Source: Roseospira visakhapatnamensis (GTDB lineage Bacteria > Pseudomonadota > Alphaproteobacteria > Rhodospirillales > Rhodospirillaceae). From it: a stretch of 64,000 nt of DNA. The DNA lies in the NCBI RefSeq assembly GCF_014197915.1, contig NZ_JACIGK010000014.1, positions 61,608 through 125,607 of the forward strand, read 5' to 3'. A program made the position numbers and the translations under genes. Position 1 is the stretch's first letter. Each line of letters begins with the position of its first letter. Positions 55,189 to 63,307 of this stretch are shown one piece after another. The notes under the pieces were generated by a model. It saw only the letters and a list, made by a program, of their open reading frames with translations, made no database searches and had not been told where the DNA came from.

Positions 55189-55216
55189 TCCCCGGGCGGG
55201 GTGCGCCGCCCGGGGA
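55189..55216 (+). terminator. Hairpin after dctM
   Basis: TCCCCGGGCGG and CCGCCCGGGGA form a perfect 11-pair stem around a 6-base loop, 18 bases after the dctM stop. No U-tract follows. It marks the end of the TRAP operon. Confidence 0.6.
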
Positions 55217-55357
55217 TGCGATCGGGGCCGGCATGCGCGGGACGCGGTTCCCTGGCGGCGGCGCTTGGTCTAGAACGGTCCAGAGGGGGCCGCCCCCACC
55301 GGTGGTCCCGGGATGGCCGCCGGCATCCTTCATTCGCGAGCAAACGAGACCCGTGTC

Positions 55358-55963
55358 ATGACGCAAGCCCTGTCCCTGTGTGTGTTCTGTGGTGCCCGGG
55401 CCGGAACCCGTCCCACCCTTGTCGAGGCCGCGCGACGGCTGGGGACCAGTATCGGGACCGGCGGTGGCACGCTGGTGTTCGGAGGCGGCCGGGTGGGCCT
55501 GATGGGGGAACTGGCGCAGTCCACCATGGCCGCCGGCGGGCATGTCGTCGGCTTCATTCCCGAGCACCTGGAGCGTATCGAGGTCGCCGACCGGAGCCTG
55601 CCGGAACTGCACGTGGTCAGCGACATGCACAGCCGCAAGCTGGGCATGTTCGAACGCGCGCAGGCGTTCTGCGTCCTGCCGGGGGGGCTGGGCACCCTGG
55701 ACGAGACGTTCGAGATCCTGACGTGGCGCCAGCTTGGCCTGCACGACAAGCCGATGGTGCTGTTGAACGTGGAGGGCTATTGGGACCCGCTGCTGGCGCT
55801 GGTCGACCGCATCGTCGAGCAGGGCTTCGCGCCGCCGGAAAACCGCCGTCTGTTCACGGTGGTGGACACCCCCGAGGCGGTGCTCCCCGCCCTGGCCACC
55901 GAACTGGCGGCGCGGCCTTCCGCCTCGGTCGCGCCGGACGCGGAAGCACGAGCCCTCGGATAG
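55358..55963 (+). CDS. LOG-family nucleotide 5'-monophosphate phosphoribohydrolase
   Basis: The 201-residue protein has the two signatures of the family: GGGTLVFGGGRVGLMG and PGGLGTLDETFEIL, with the catalytic glutamate and the arginine in DMHSRKLGMFERA. LOG-type enzymes release free base, such as cytokinins, from nucleoside monophosphates; in bacteria the physiological substrate is often unclear. The start at 55358 follows only a weak purine site. It is convergent with divK. Confidence 0.9.
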   Translation: MTQALSLCVFCGARAGTRPTLVEAARRLGTSIGTGGGTLVFGGGRVGLMGELAQSTMAAGGHVVGFIPEHLERIEVADRSLPELHVVSDMHSRKLGMFERAQAFCVLPGGLGTLDETFEILTWRQLGLHDKPMVLLNVEGYWDPLLALVDRIVEQGFAPPENRRLFTVVDTPEAVLPALATELAARPSASVAPDAEARALG

Positions 55964-56014
55964 GGTCTGGGCAGGGTCTGGGCGAGCGCGGGAGCCGGAC
56001 GGTCGGGGCGCGTG

Positions 56015-56380
56015 TCAGGCCAGGAACTTGCCGACGGTCTGGAGGAAGTTGGCCACCGAGATCGGCTTGGCGATATAGCCCTCGCAGCCGCCCTCGCGGA
56101 TCTTCTCCTCGTCGCCCTTCATGGCGAAGGCGGTGACGGCGACGACAGGAATGCTCTTCAACTCGTCGTCTTCCTTCAGCATCTTGGTGATCTCCAGCCC
56201 CGAGATCTCCGGAAGCTGGATGTCCATGAGGATCAGGTCCGGGCGATGCTGGCGGGCGATGTCCATCACCTCGCGGCCGTCCGCCGTCTGCAGGGTGCGG
56301 TAGCCATGCGCTTGCAGCAGGTCGTTGAACAGCTTCATGTTCAGTTCGTTGTCTTCAACGATCAGAATGGTCTTGGACAT
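56015..56380 (-). CDS. divK: Single-domain response regulator DivK
   Basis: The 121-residue protein is a lone receiver domain: acidic pair Glu9-Asp10 (VEDNELN), phosphoacceptor Asp53 in [15 protein letters not shown], Thr83 and Lys105 in YIAKPI. The match to Caulobacter DivK, including Asp53, is close. In alphaproteobacteria it is a cell-cycle phosphorelay switch working with DivJ, PleC and DivL. No pleD or kinase gene is beside it. The ribosome binding site is weak (AGGC). Confidence 0.92.
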   Translation of the reverse strand: MSKTILIVEDNELNMKLFNDLLQAHGYRTLQTADGREVMDIARQHRPDLILMDIQLPEISGLEITKMLKEDDELKSIPVVAVTAFAMKGDEEKIREGGCEGYIAKPISVANFLQTVGKFLA

Positions 56381-56633
56381 CGGTTGCCTGCCTGATTGTC
56401 AGCGCCGATCCGGTCTAGGATCCCGGGAGCCCTGGTGTTCATGACCCGGGGAGTCCGAATACCGCGCGCGCTATCGTCCTGCGATCCACGCGACGCTCAC
56501 CCCCGCTCTTTGTATAAGGGAACCGGGCGAAATCCAACAGCCTCCATACCGGCGGACGTCACCTTTTCGGCCCGTTTTCTCCTTAGGGTCGACCCGCGTC
56601 CGGGTCCCTTTCGGCGGTGGCCCACCCGGGGGA

Positions 56634-57041
56634 TCACGCCGTCGTGCCCGGTTTGCCGCCCCCGGTTCGCAGCGCCGCCACCGCCAGGCACCCCCAGCCG
56701 ACCATGAAGGCCGTGCCGCCGAACGGCGCCGCCAGGGCCACCGGCCAAGGGGTGAAGGCCAGGGTGTACAACGTGCCGCAGAACAGCACGATCCCCAACC
56801 CGAAGGCGACTCCGGCGGCCCGAACCCAACCCCGTCCGGCCGGCGGCGTCCCCTGGCCCACCAGCCCGCACAGGATCAGGCCAAGGGCGTGGATCATCTG
56901 GTAGCGGGCGGCCTTGTCCACCAGGTCCACCGCGCGCGCGTCGCCCGTCGCCTCCAGCCCGTGGGCCGCGAACGCGCCCATGGCCACGGCCAGAAGGGCG
57001 GCGATGGCGCCGACGGCGATCCAGGGACGGGTGGCGGTCAT
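56634..57041 (-). CDS. DUF423 membrane protein (YgdD-like)
   Basis: The 135-residue protein has four membrane segments: WIAVGAIAALLAVAMGAFAAHGL (quoted for position, residues 6-28), then RYQMIHALGLILCGLVG, the third at about residues 78-98 (GIVLFCGTLYTLAF) and the last with APFGGTAFMVGWGCLAV. AAHGL and FCGTLY are DUF423 signatures. Function is unknown. GGAG lies 7 bases before the ATG. It stands alone between divK and a gene-poor kilobase. Confidence 0.88.
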   Translation of the reverse strand: MTATRPWIAVGAIAALLAVAMGAFAAHGLEATGDARAVDLVDKAARYQMIHALGLILCGLVGQGTPPAGRGWVRAAGVAFGLGIVLFCGTLYTLAFTPWPVALAAPFGGTAFMVGWGCLAVAALRTGGGKPGTTA

Positions 57042-57741
57042 GGCGGGGCTCCGGGGTGGGCGTCTCGGTCAGGCGGTTGAGGGCGAAGGTGGGCGGCGGC
57101 CGGTGCCGGGTCAAGGCCGACACGCCGGCGGCCGGAATGCGCGGCCGGAATGGGTGGACAGAAAAGGGGGCGGATCCGTGCGGGCCCGCCCCAGTCTGCT
57201 GTTGAGGGTAAAGAGGATGCAAGCAGCCGCCGCGATCCCGCCCCGTCCCGACGCTGGCCTCCGTGATCGACCGGGCGTCGGGTGGGCGACGAGATTCCGT
57301 CGGCCACCTTCACGGTAGGGCAGACCCCGCCGGCACCCTGTGACCCTCATCACAAAATACGGCATTTTAGGCAAATCTGATGATTTTTTTTCCCGACACG
57401 TCCGCACGGGATTGCCGCGTCGGGTCGCGGACGGTCGGGCGACGCGGCCGATCGCGGGGCGTGTGGCGCCCGTGTCGGGCCGTCGTCGCCGGCCCCCGCC
57501 CCCTGGCCTACTCTGGACCGCCGCCGTGCCGTCCTCGGCCGGCGTGGCCGCGCGAACACGCTTTGATTGCGGACGCGCCCCCGTGGTCATGGGGCCAAAG
57601 GGCGACTGGTTTCTTTTGGCTTCCCGGCAAATTGCGCACCCAGTGCGCATTTTTTCCTTGCCCAGGCACCGCTCTCTTGATACCGTCATTCTATCGGCGA
57701 TGAGCGCCGCGTTCGTAACCTCCGGAAGGGAGGGTGCCTCC
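57042..57741 (+). other. Gene-poor region with a terminator-like hairpin
   Basis: No convincing gene is seen in 700 bases. AT-rich patches at about 57347-57391 (with eight T) and 57600-57660 contrast with GC-rich stretches. TGCGCA-CCCAG-TGCGCA at 57633-57649 followed by six T at 57650-57655 is a hairpin plus U-tract reading on the plus strand. This suggests that a short transcript ends here, possibly a small RNA. A promoter for it was not identified. Confidence 0.4.
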
Positions 57742-57888
57742 ATGTTGCGCTTCCTGTTGTTCTTTCGCTATGGCATGGCCTGCCACAGCCACGTGATCTC
57801 GGACCATGTCGCGTCCGAGGAAGCGGCCTTCGGCCGCCGCCTGACTCGGGCGGCCACGGTCAAACCCGTCGCCGTCCGGCCCGTGTGA
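57742..57888 (+). CDS. Possible small protein of 48 residues
   Basis: An ATG preceded by GGGAGGG with 7-base spacing opens a frame of 48 codons: LRFLLFFRYGMACHSHVIS then DHVASEEAAFGRRLTRA and a short basic end. The N-terminus is hydrophobic with two His and one Cys. No family is known. A good terminator follows about 90 bases after the stop, on the same strand. The strong ribosome binding site and terminator make it more than a random frame, but the evidence is limited. Confidence 0.4.
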   Translation: MLRFLLFFRYGMACHSHVISDHVASEEAAFGRRLTRAATVKPVAVRPV

Positions 57889-57976
57889 TGGGGCCGGCGC
57901 GATGATGGGTCGTATGAGGGTTCTGCCGCGCATGCGGTGAGACGGAGGCTGGCGCGACGCCAAGACGTGATCAACG

Positions 57977-58000
57977 GCTGGCGAGACGCCAGCTTTTTTT
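57977..58000 (+). terminator. Intrinsic terminator, second of two near-identical hairpins
   Basis: GCTGGCG-AGA-CGCCAGC followed by seven T is a clear intrinsic terminator on the plus strand. About 28 bases before it a sister hairpin with TGGCG-CGA-CGCCA lies at 57947-57959, sharing the flanking GGCTGGCG unit. The pair looks like a local duplication. It ends the transcript that carries the small 48-codon frame. Confidence 0.75.
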
Positions 58001-58057
58001 GTGTCTTCTGTATCGTCACGGGGACCGCGGACTGCATCTTTTGTCTGGATCGGCGCC

Positions 58058-59125
58058 CTACTCCAGTTGCGCCAGCATGGGGGCGGAATCCTCGATGCGC
58101 GTGATGTTCTCCAGCCCCTGCCGAATGTCCGTCATGATGAACTCCGAGCGCTTGACCGGTCCGCCGGAGGTGGGGCGCGGGAACAGCCGAATCCAGGCGT
58201 TCATCTTCACCGTCAGGCCACACAGCACGCCGCCGATGGTGACGTGGTAGGCCTGGATCAGGTCCTTGACCTTCTGGAAGCGCTCGGCGGAGATGTTCTC
58301 CCACATGGTCTTGGTGGAGCGGTCGAAGTTCTCGAACCGGCCGGTGATGGCCGCCGTCAGTTCATTGATGGTGGTCTCGATCATGTCGCAGGATCGCAGC
58401 AGGTTCTGGTCCTGGCGCATCTGATAGTTCTTGCGTATCTCATACATGGAGTCGATGAAGACATCCAGAAGCGGCGTGAGCATATCCAGGCACCGCCTGT
58501 AATAGGATAGAGACAGGAAGATATCGCCGTAATCTTCCAGGAAGCGCGGCACCTCCATGACCTCGATACCCAGGGCATCGGCCATCTGGGTGAGGCGCTG
58601 GCGCGCCCGCTTGACGTCCGGGTCCCGGAACAGTTTGACCACGTCTTCGAACCGCTCCACCTTGACGGTCTCGTCGCCCCCATAGATCTGGCTGATCAGC
58701 GGGCGCGTGAACTGCGTCATGTAGGTGGTCAGTTCCTGGTTCTTCTCGGGCGTCAGTTGCAGTCCGGCCTGCTCCGCCACCGGCACGCCGATGCGCCGCA
58801 GCATGATGCGCAGCGAAAAGACATCGTAGCTGTGCAACATGGCCAGCTTGCGGGCGATCACCAGGTCCGGATGGATCTCGTCCTCGGGCCACGGCATCAG
58901 CTTGGGCAGATCGTTGATCTCCACCTGTCCGCTGCCGGTGGAGACGTCGGAGAACAGTTCGATGACGCTGCGCAGGTGCGCGTTCTTGATCATGCGCGCC
59001 TGGCGCAGGGCCGGTGTCGTGAACGGAATGATGTCCAGCGGCAGCACGAACAGGGAATCCATGTCGGATTCCTCGATTGGCGTCAGCGTGCCATCGCTGG
59101 TGTGCAGGGGGGTCTCTGCGCCCAT
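58058..59125 (-). CDS. Unknown 355-residue cytosolic protein
   Basis: The frame codes for a mostly helical, charged protein without signal or membrane segments. Notable stretches are FVLPLDIIPFTTPALRQARM (about residues 27-46), EINDLPKLMPWPEDEIHPDL, YDVFSLRIMLRRIGVPV and a later MWENISAERFQKVKDLIQ. Aromatic and acidic residues are evenly spread, and codon use is typical, so it is surely coding. I recognise no domain. The ATG at 59125 has GAGG 6 bases upstream. A long upstream gap and separate terminators suggest a single-gene unit. Confidence 0.75.
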   Translation of the reverse strand: MGAETPLHTSDGTLTPIEESDMDSLFVLPLDIIPFTTPALRQARMIKNAHLRSVIELFSDVSTGSGQVEINDLPKLMPWPEDEIHPDLVIARKLAMLHSYDVFSLRIMLRRIGVPVAEQAGLQLTPEKNQELTTYMTQFTRPLISQIYGGDETVKVERFEDVVKLFRDPDVKRARQRLTQMADALGIEVMEVPRFLEDYGDIFLSLSYYRRCLDMLTPLLDVFIDSMYEIRKNYQMRQDQNLLRSCDMIETTINELTAAITGRFENFDRSTKTMWENISAERFQKVKDLIQAYHVTIGGVLCGLTVKMNAWIRLFPRPTSGGPVKRSEFIMTDIRQGLENITRIEDSAPMLAQLE

Positions 59126-59485
59126 GATTGTCCTCGCCCGTTCGGGACCCCATGCCCGGCGGAAGGTTGCCGGCGCATGCGGCGGATGGTCATCCCAGGA
59201 GTCCGGGTCTTCGGTCGAAGTCCGCGACCATCCGTGATCGTCCGGCATCGTACCCATTCATCCCGACCCTGCCCACGGGAATTCATCGCGGGGCATCCGG
59301 GCGCGCAACGCCGCCGGATGCGTGCTCACCCTCCTTCCGTTTGGTCTTGCGTTTGGGAACACGCGTGTGATTCAAGAAGTCCACCCTTGGAGCATACGGA
59401 GCCAGCATGACGGGTGGCGTCGAGCACGCGACTGAGGGATGGTGAGGGGCGCGGTGAGCGGGCCGGCCAGGCCGCCCCGTTGGGG
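59126..59485. other. Gap between an unknown gene and a response regulator gene
   Basis: GCATCCGG and CCGGATGC (59293-59300 and 59314-59321) are a perfect 8-base inverted repeat with a 13-base spacer. It could form a hairpin after the response regulator gene. An AT-richer patch with TTTGGTCTTGCGTTTGGG lies just beyond (about 59339-59356) and could hold the promoter of the unknown gene on the minus strand. No gene is seen. Confidence 0.35.
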
Positions 59486-60304
59486 TCACAGCCGCTCCAC
59501 CGGCACCGCCAGCACGTAGCCGCCGCCCCAGACGGTCTTCAGCAGGCGCGGGTCGCGGGGATCGGGCTCAATCTTGCGGCGCAGCCGACTCACCTGCGTG
59601 TCCATGCTGCGGTCGGTGAGGGCCGCGCCACGCCCGCGCGCCAGGTCCAGCAACTGGTCACGGGTCAGCACCCGGCCGGGGTGTTCCACGAAGGCGCGCA
59701 GCATCGAGTATTCCCCGGTGGACAGGGCGATCCCCACGCCGTCGGGGCCTTCCAGCTCGCGCCGGCCCAGATCCAGGATCCAGCGGTCGAAGCGTACCCG
59801 CCCGGCCTCCGGCAGGCGGTCGGTGGGGTCCGAGTCCGCGGGCGCCGCCGGGCCACGGGCCGGGTCGGGGTCCGCCGGGCGCGGGCCGGCGCGGCGCAGC
59901 ACCGCGCGCACCCGGGCCAGCAGTTCGCGCGGATTGAACGGCTTGGGGACATAGTCGTCGGCACCCAGTTCCAGGCCCACCACCCGGTCGGTCTCATCGC
60001 CCATGGCGGTCAACATGACGATGGGCAGGTCCCGCGTGGCCGGCTCGGCGCGCAAGGACCGGCATAGCGACAGCCCGTCCTCGCCCGGCATCATCAGGTC
60101 CAGGATCACCAGGTCCGGCCGCTCGGCCGGGTCGTCGCGGGCCAGAACGGCGCGCAGGCCGGCGCCGTCGGCGGCGGTCTCCACCGCGAGGCCGTGCTGG
60201 CCCAGGTAGCGGGCCAGCAGGTCGCGGATGTCCTGGGTGTCGTCCACCACCAGGATGCGGGGCGCCGCCGCGGTGGCCTCCCCCGATTGTGGGTCAGCCG
60301 GCAT
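59486..60304 (-). CDS. OmpR-family response regulator
   Basis: The 272-residue protein has a receiver domain with acidic pair Asp21-Asp22, phosphoacceptor Asp69 in VILDLMMPGEDG, Thr in MLTAMGDETD and Lys in YVPKPFNPRELLARV. A Pro/Asp-rich linker at about residues 140-165 and a winged-helix DNA-binding domain follow, ending in TVWGGGYVLAVPVE. The HTH contains TDRSMDTQVSRLRRKIE. Its start overlaps the folD stop by 11 bases. No sensor kinase gene is adjacent, so the partner is unknown. AGGGG lies 9 bases before the ATG at 60304; ATG 60322 is an alternative. Confidence 0.9.
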   Translation of the reverse strand: MPADPQSGEATAAAPRILVVDDTQDIRDLLARYLGQHGLAVETAADGAGLRAVLARDDPAERPDLVILDLMMPGEDGLSLCRSLRAEPATRDLPIVMLTAMGDETDRVVGLELGADDYVPKPFNPRELLARVRAVLRRAGPRPADPDPARGPAAPADSDPTDRLPEAGRVRFDRWILDLGRRELEGPDGVGIALSTGEYSMLRAFVEHPGRVLTRDQLLDLARGRGAALTDRSMDTQVSRLRRKIEPDPRDPRLLKTVWGGGYVLAVPVERL

Positions 60305-61196
60305 GGCGCGCGCCCCTGGCATCCAGCCGCTTCTGGCGCCGGCAGGCCGTCACCACGTTGCGCATCAGCATGGCCACGGCCACCGGACCCAGGCCCCCGG
60401 GCACCGGCGTGACCCAGCCGGCGACCTCGCGAACCTCGTCGAAGCGCACGTCGCCGACGATACGCAACTCGCCATTGACGGTGATGCGGCTCCGGCCCAG
60501 GTCGAAAACGGCCGCCCCGGGCTTGACGTGATGGGCGCGGATCATGCCGGCGCGGTTGGTGGCCGCGAACAGGATGTCGGCCTGCTTGCAGATGTCGGCC
60601 AGGTCGCGGGTGTCCTCATGGGCGATGGTCACCGTGCAGCGCTCACCCAGCAGCAGGCGCGCCGACGGCCGGCCGGTGCGATGGGTGTCGCCGACCACCA
60701 CGGCGTGCCAGCCCACCGGGCGCGGGTCCACGTGTTCCTTGAGCAGGTGCACCCCGGCCAGTGCGTCGCAGGGCACGAAGGCCGGGACGTCGGTGGCCAG
60801 CAGGCCGGCGTTGGCGGTGTGGAAGCCGTCCACGTCCTTGGCGGGGTCCACCGCCTCGATCAGCCGGCGGGCGTCGCGGTACCGTGGCATGTGATGCTGG
60901 ATGAGGATGCCGTGCACGCCGGGGTCGTGGTTCAGCCCGTCGATGACGGTGATCACCTCGCCGTCGGCGGTGTCGGCGGGCAGGGTGTGCAACTCCGTGC
61001 GCAGGCCGGCGTCCTCGGCGCGGGCCTTCTTGTTGGCGATCAGTTGCAAGGTGGCGGGATTGTCGCCCACCACCACGAAGGCCAGGGTGACGGTCAGGCG
61101 GTGTTCGTCGTCCAGATCGCGCACCTGCTGGCGCACGTCGCGCAGGATCTCCTGGGCGGTGTGCTCGCCCTCAAGGATGCGGGCGCCACGAGCCAT
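60294..61196 (-). CDS. folD: Divergent FolD-like protein
   Basis: The 300-residue protein has the FolD layout, which interconverts methylene-, methenyl- and formyl-tetrahydrofolate. VDPAKDVDGFHTANAGLL and GWVTPVPGGLGPVAVAML are well kept. Several active-site and cofactor positions differ from standard FolD. The Tyr at the position of E. coli Tyr50 is Leu52, though the catalytic Lys (Lys56) remains. The LPLP strand reads HHMP, PCTPLG reads PCDALA, and the NADP motif VVGRSNIVGKP reads VVGDTHRTGRP. The dehydrogenase or cyclohydrolase activity may be altered. GGAGGACTC precedes the ATG. Its stop overlaps the regulator gene. Confidence 0.8.
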   Translation of the reverse strand: MARGARILEGEHTAQEILRDVRQQVRDLDDEHRLTVTLAFVVVGDNPATLQLIANKKARAEDAGLRTELHTLPADTADGEVITVIDGLNHDPGVHGILIQHHMPRYRDARRLIEAVDPAKDVDGFHTANAGLLATDVPAFVPCDALAGVHLLKEHVDPRPVGWHAVVVGDTHRTGRPSARLLLGERCTVTIAHEDTRDLADICKQADILFAATNRAGMIRAHHVKPGAAVFDLGRSRITVNGELRIVGDVRFDEVREVAGWVTPVPGGLGPVAVAMLMRNVVTACRRQKRLDARGARHAG

Positions 61197-61240
61197 CGGC
61201 GAGTCCTCCGATACAGACCAGGGGGGCGGGCGGGACGCCG

Positions 61241-61294
61241 GCCGCCCCTACCGCCGGGGCCGCCCCTACCGCCGGGGCCGCCCCTACCGCCGGG
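61241..61294. repeat. Three perfect 18-bp tandem repeats
   Basis: The 18-base unit GCCGCCCCTACCGCCGGG occurs three times head to tail. The third copy overlaps the last codons of yggU and contains its stop codon (CTA on the plus strand). The other copies contain the same in-frame TAG. It extends the 3' end of yggU and could vary in number between strains. Confidence 0.85.
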
Positions 61295-61643
61295 GCAGAG
61301 CCGCCAGACGCTCGGCCAGTGCGTCGAGTGTCTCCGACGACGCGGCCACGCGCAAGCTCTTGCGGCGGTCGGTCGCGCCGCTCACGACGGTGAACGCGCC
61401 CCGGGGCAGCCGCCAGGTCTTGGCCAGCAGGGCCACCAGGGCGGCGTTGGCCTTGCCGCCCTCGGGCACGGCGGTCACCGAGACGCGCAGCCACGGCCGG
61501 CCGTCCGCGTCGGTGGCGACGCCCTCGATCCGGTCGCGCGCCGCCTTGGGGGTCAGCCGCACCGACAGCCGGGCGCCGTCATCGCGCGGGACGAGGGGCA
61601 GGGGCGGCGGGGCCGCCGTTTGACCGGCGTCGCTCACCACCAC
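61284..61643 (-). CDS. DUF167 / YggU-family protein
   Basis: The 119-residue protein shows the DUF167 pattern: LSVRLTPKAARDRIEGV, LRVSVTAVPEGGKANAALVALLA and FTVVSGATDRRKSLRV. Function is unknown. The start is one of three successive GTG codons; the first was used. It lies 6 bases after the yggT stop, the usual YggT-YggU order. The stop codon lies inside the third of three 18-base tandem repeats. folD follows 87 bases on. Confidence 0.88.
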   Translation of the reverse strand: MVVSDAGQTAAPPPLPLVPRDDGARLSVRLTPKAARDRIEGVATDADGRPWLRVSVTAVPEGGKANAALVALLAKTWRLPRGAFTVVSGATDRRKSLRVAASSETLDALAERLAALPRR

Positions 61644-61649
61644 GGGCGC

Positions 61650-61949
61650 TCAGACGAGGCGAAACAGGATTTGCTCCAGCACCATCTGCACGAAGATCAG
61701 GCCCAGGATCAGCACCAGCGGGGACAGATCGACGCCACCCAGGTTGGGCAGCCGGCGGCGGATCGGCCCCAATGCCGGCTCGGTCAGCCGTCGCAGCACC
61801 TCGCCAATGGTGCCGACGACCTGATTGTAGGGATTGACCACATTGAAGGCGATCAACCAGGACAGGATCGCCTGAATGATGACGACCCAGATGTACAGGT
61901 TGATGACCATCAGGATGATCTGGAACAGCGGGACGAGGATGATGTCCAT
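61650..61949 (-). CDS. YggT-family membrane protein
   Basis: The 99-residue protein has the two YggT membrane segments: LFQIILMVINLYIWVVIIQAI (residues 8-28, listed for position) and a C-terminal hydrophobic helix at about residues 74-96 (VLILGLIFVQMVLEQIL). Between them lies the family motif NPYNQVVGTIGEVLRRLTEP. Members are small inner-membrane proteins implicated in osmotic or cell-wall related roles. AAGG lies 5 bases before the ATG. yggU follows. Confidence 0.93.
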   Translation of the reverse strand: MDIILVPLFQIILMVINLYIWVVIIQAILSWLIAFNVVNPYNQVVGTIGEVLRRLTEPALGPIRRRLPNLGGVDLSPLVLILGLIFVQMVLEQILFRLV

Positions 61950-61974
61950 GGGGGCCTTCCGGAAGGGGCGGGGG

Positions 61975-62016
61975 CTGGTGGTCGGTGGCTGGTGGTCGGT
62001 GGCTGGTGGTCGGGGG
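61975..62016. repeat. 14-bp tandem repeat upstream of yggT
   Basis: CTGGTGGTCGGTGG occurs twice perfectly and a third time with changes in the last few bases. It lies 26 bases upstream of the yggT start, in the place where its promoter would be expected. Confidence 0.7.
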
Positions 62017-62146
62017 CGACGGCCGCCCGAGGGCGCGGGCGGGTCCTCTGATCGGCCACAATGACCGGGCCGACCGTACTGCAAAACGCGCGGCGAGGGA
62101 ATCGCCGGGTGCGGGCCGATCCCGGGCGGGCGCGGTGCCGGTGCCG

Positions 62147-63085
62147 TCAGGTGACGGCGTCGTTCAGGTCGACCCCCAGTTCGCGCAACGTGGCAGCCAG
62201 GACGGCGCCATCGGTCTCGTCCATGGCCAGCAGCGGCGGGCGCGGCAGGCGCCAGGTGGGCGCGTCGCGCGCCATCGCCATCACCGCCTTCAGCGCCGGG
62301 ATCAGCGGGCGGTCGCTGAACAGGGCGCGCACCTGTCCGGCGCGGGTCTGCAACGCCTCGGCCTCGGGACTCTTCCAGCCGTCGATCACGGCCTTGATGC
62401 CCATCGGGTTGACGTTGCCGGTGGCCGTGATGCAGCCCGGCGCGCCCAGCCGCAGGGCGTCCAGCAGGTGCGCTTCCGACCCGGGGAACACACTGAACCC
62501 GGGAAAGTGCTCCAGCAGCGCGCGGGTGTTGTCCCAGTTGCCGGAGCTGTCCTTCAGCCCCACCACGGTCTCGGGATGGGCCTCGATCAGGCGGCCGATC
62601 ACCGCCGCCGGAATCGGGACCTGGCTGAGGTGCGGGAAGTGGTACAGATAGATGCGCAGGCGGCTGTCGCCGACCCCCTGGATCACCGCGTCGATGCTGG
62701 CGAACAGGCCGTCGTCGGAAATGCCCTTGTAATAGAACGGCGGCAGCATCAGCACGCCCGCGCAGCCGTCCGACACCGCCGCCCGGGTCAGGCGCACGGT
62801 GTCGGGGATGGCGCAGGTGCCGGTGCCGGGCATCAGGCGCTCGGGCGGGATGCCGGCCTCGATCAGCAGCGCCAGCAGGTCCAGCTTTTCCTCGATCCCC
62901 AGGCTGTTGGCCTCGGAGGTGGTGCCGAACACCGCCAATCCGTCGGCGCCGTGGTCCAGCAGCCAGCGGCAGTGGTCCAGGAAGCGCGACTCGTCCACCG
63001 ACAGGTCCGGAAGAAACGGTGTCAGCACGGGCACGTACAGCCCGCGCGCGCGGGGCGGGGGAGACGCGGACTCGACAACGGACAT
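62147..63085 (-). CDS. Dihydrodipicolinate synthase-family lyase (DapA/NAL superfamily)
   Basis: The 312-residue TIM-barrel aldolase has the family's active-site pieces: GLYVPVLTPFLPDLSVDE, the GTTSE threonines in AVFGTTSEANSLG, a Tyr in RIYLYHFPHL and the Schiff-base lysine in VVGLKDSSGNW. A plain DapA would have a YNVPGRT-like motif where this has YLYHFPHL, so it is probably a relative acting on another 2-oxoacid or sugar acid, not the lysine-pathway enzyme. The ATG at 63085 has GAGG 9 bases upstream. It is divergent from the anti-sigma kinase gene. Confidence 0.87.
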   Translation of the reverse strand: MSVVESASPPPRARGLYVPVLTPFLPDLSVDESRFLDHCRWLLDHGADGLAVFGTTSEANSLGIEEKLDLLALLIEAGIPPERLMPGTGTCAIPDTVRLTRAAVSDGCAGVLMLPPFYYKGISDDGLFASIDAVIQGVGDSRLRIYLYHFPHLSQVPIPAAVIGRLIEAHPETVVGLKDSSGNWDNTRALLEHFPGFSVFPGSEAHLLDALRLGAPGCITATGNVNPMGIKAVIDGWKSPEAEALQTRAGQVRALFSDRPLIPALKAVMAMARDAPTWRLPRPPLLAMDETDGAVLAATLRELGVDLNDAVT

Positions 63086-63307
63086 CGGCGGCATCCTCGA
63101 TGAAACGTGGAGGCCGTCCCCCATCGGCCACACCTTCGCGCACCATACGCCTCCGGGGCCGCGTGTCCAGGGCCAGGACCGTGGTTCGGGTCTTGAAACC
63201 GCCTCCGCCCGCCCCATACCAGACACGGGGATCGAGGGCGCGTCGGCCGCGCGTCGGTCGCGCCGCCGTCTGGTTCCCCTTATCGCCGCGCCAGCGAGCG
63301 AGGACCC

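Noticed and set aside
57340..57741. Longer frame upstream of the 48-codon small gene
   Set aside because: The composition is unlike its neighbours, there is no start signal, and a hairpin with U-tract interrupts it.
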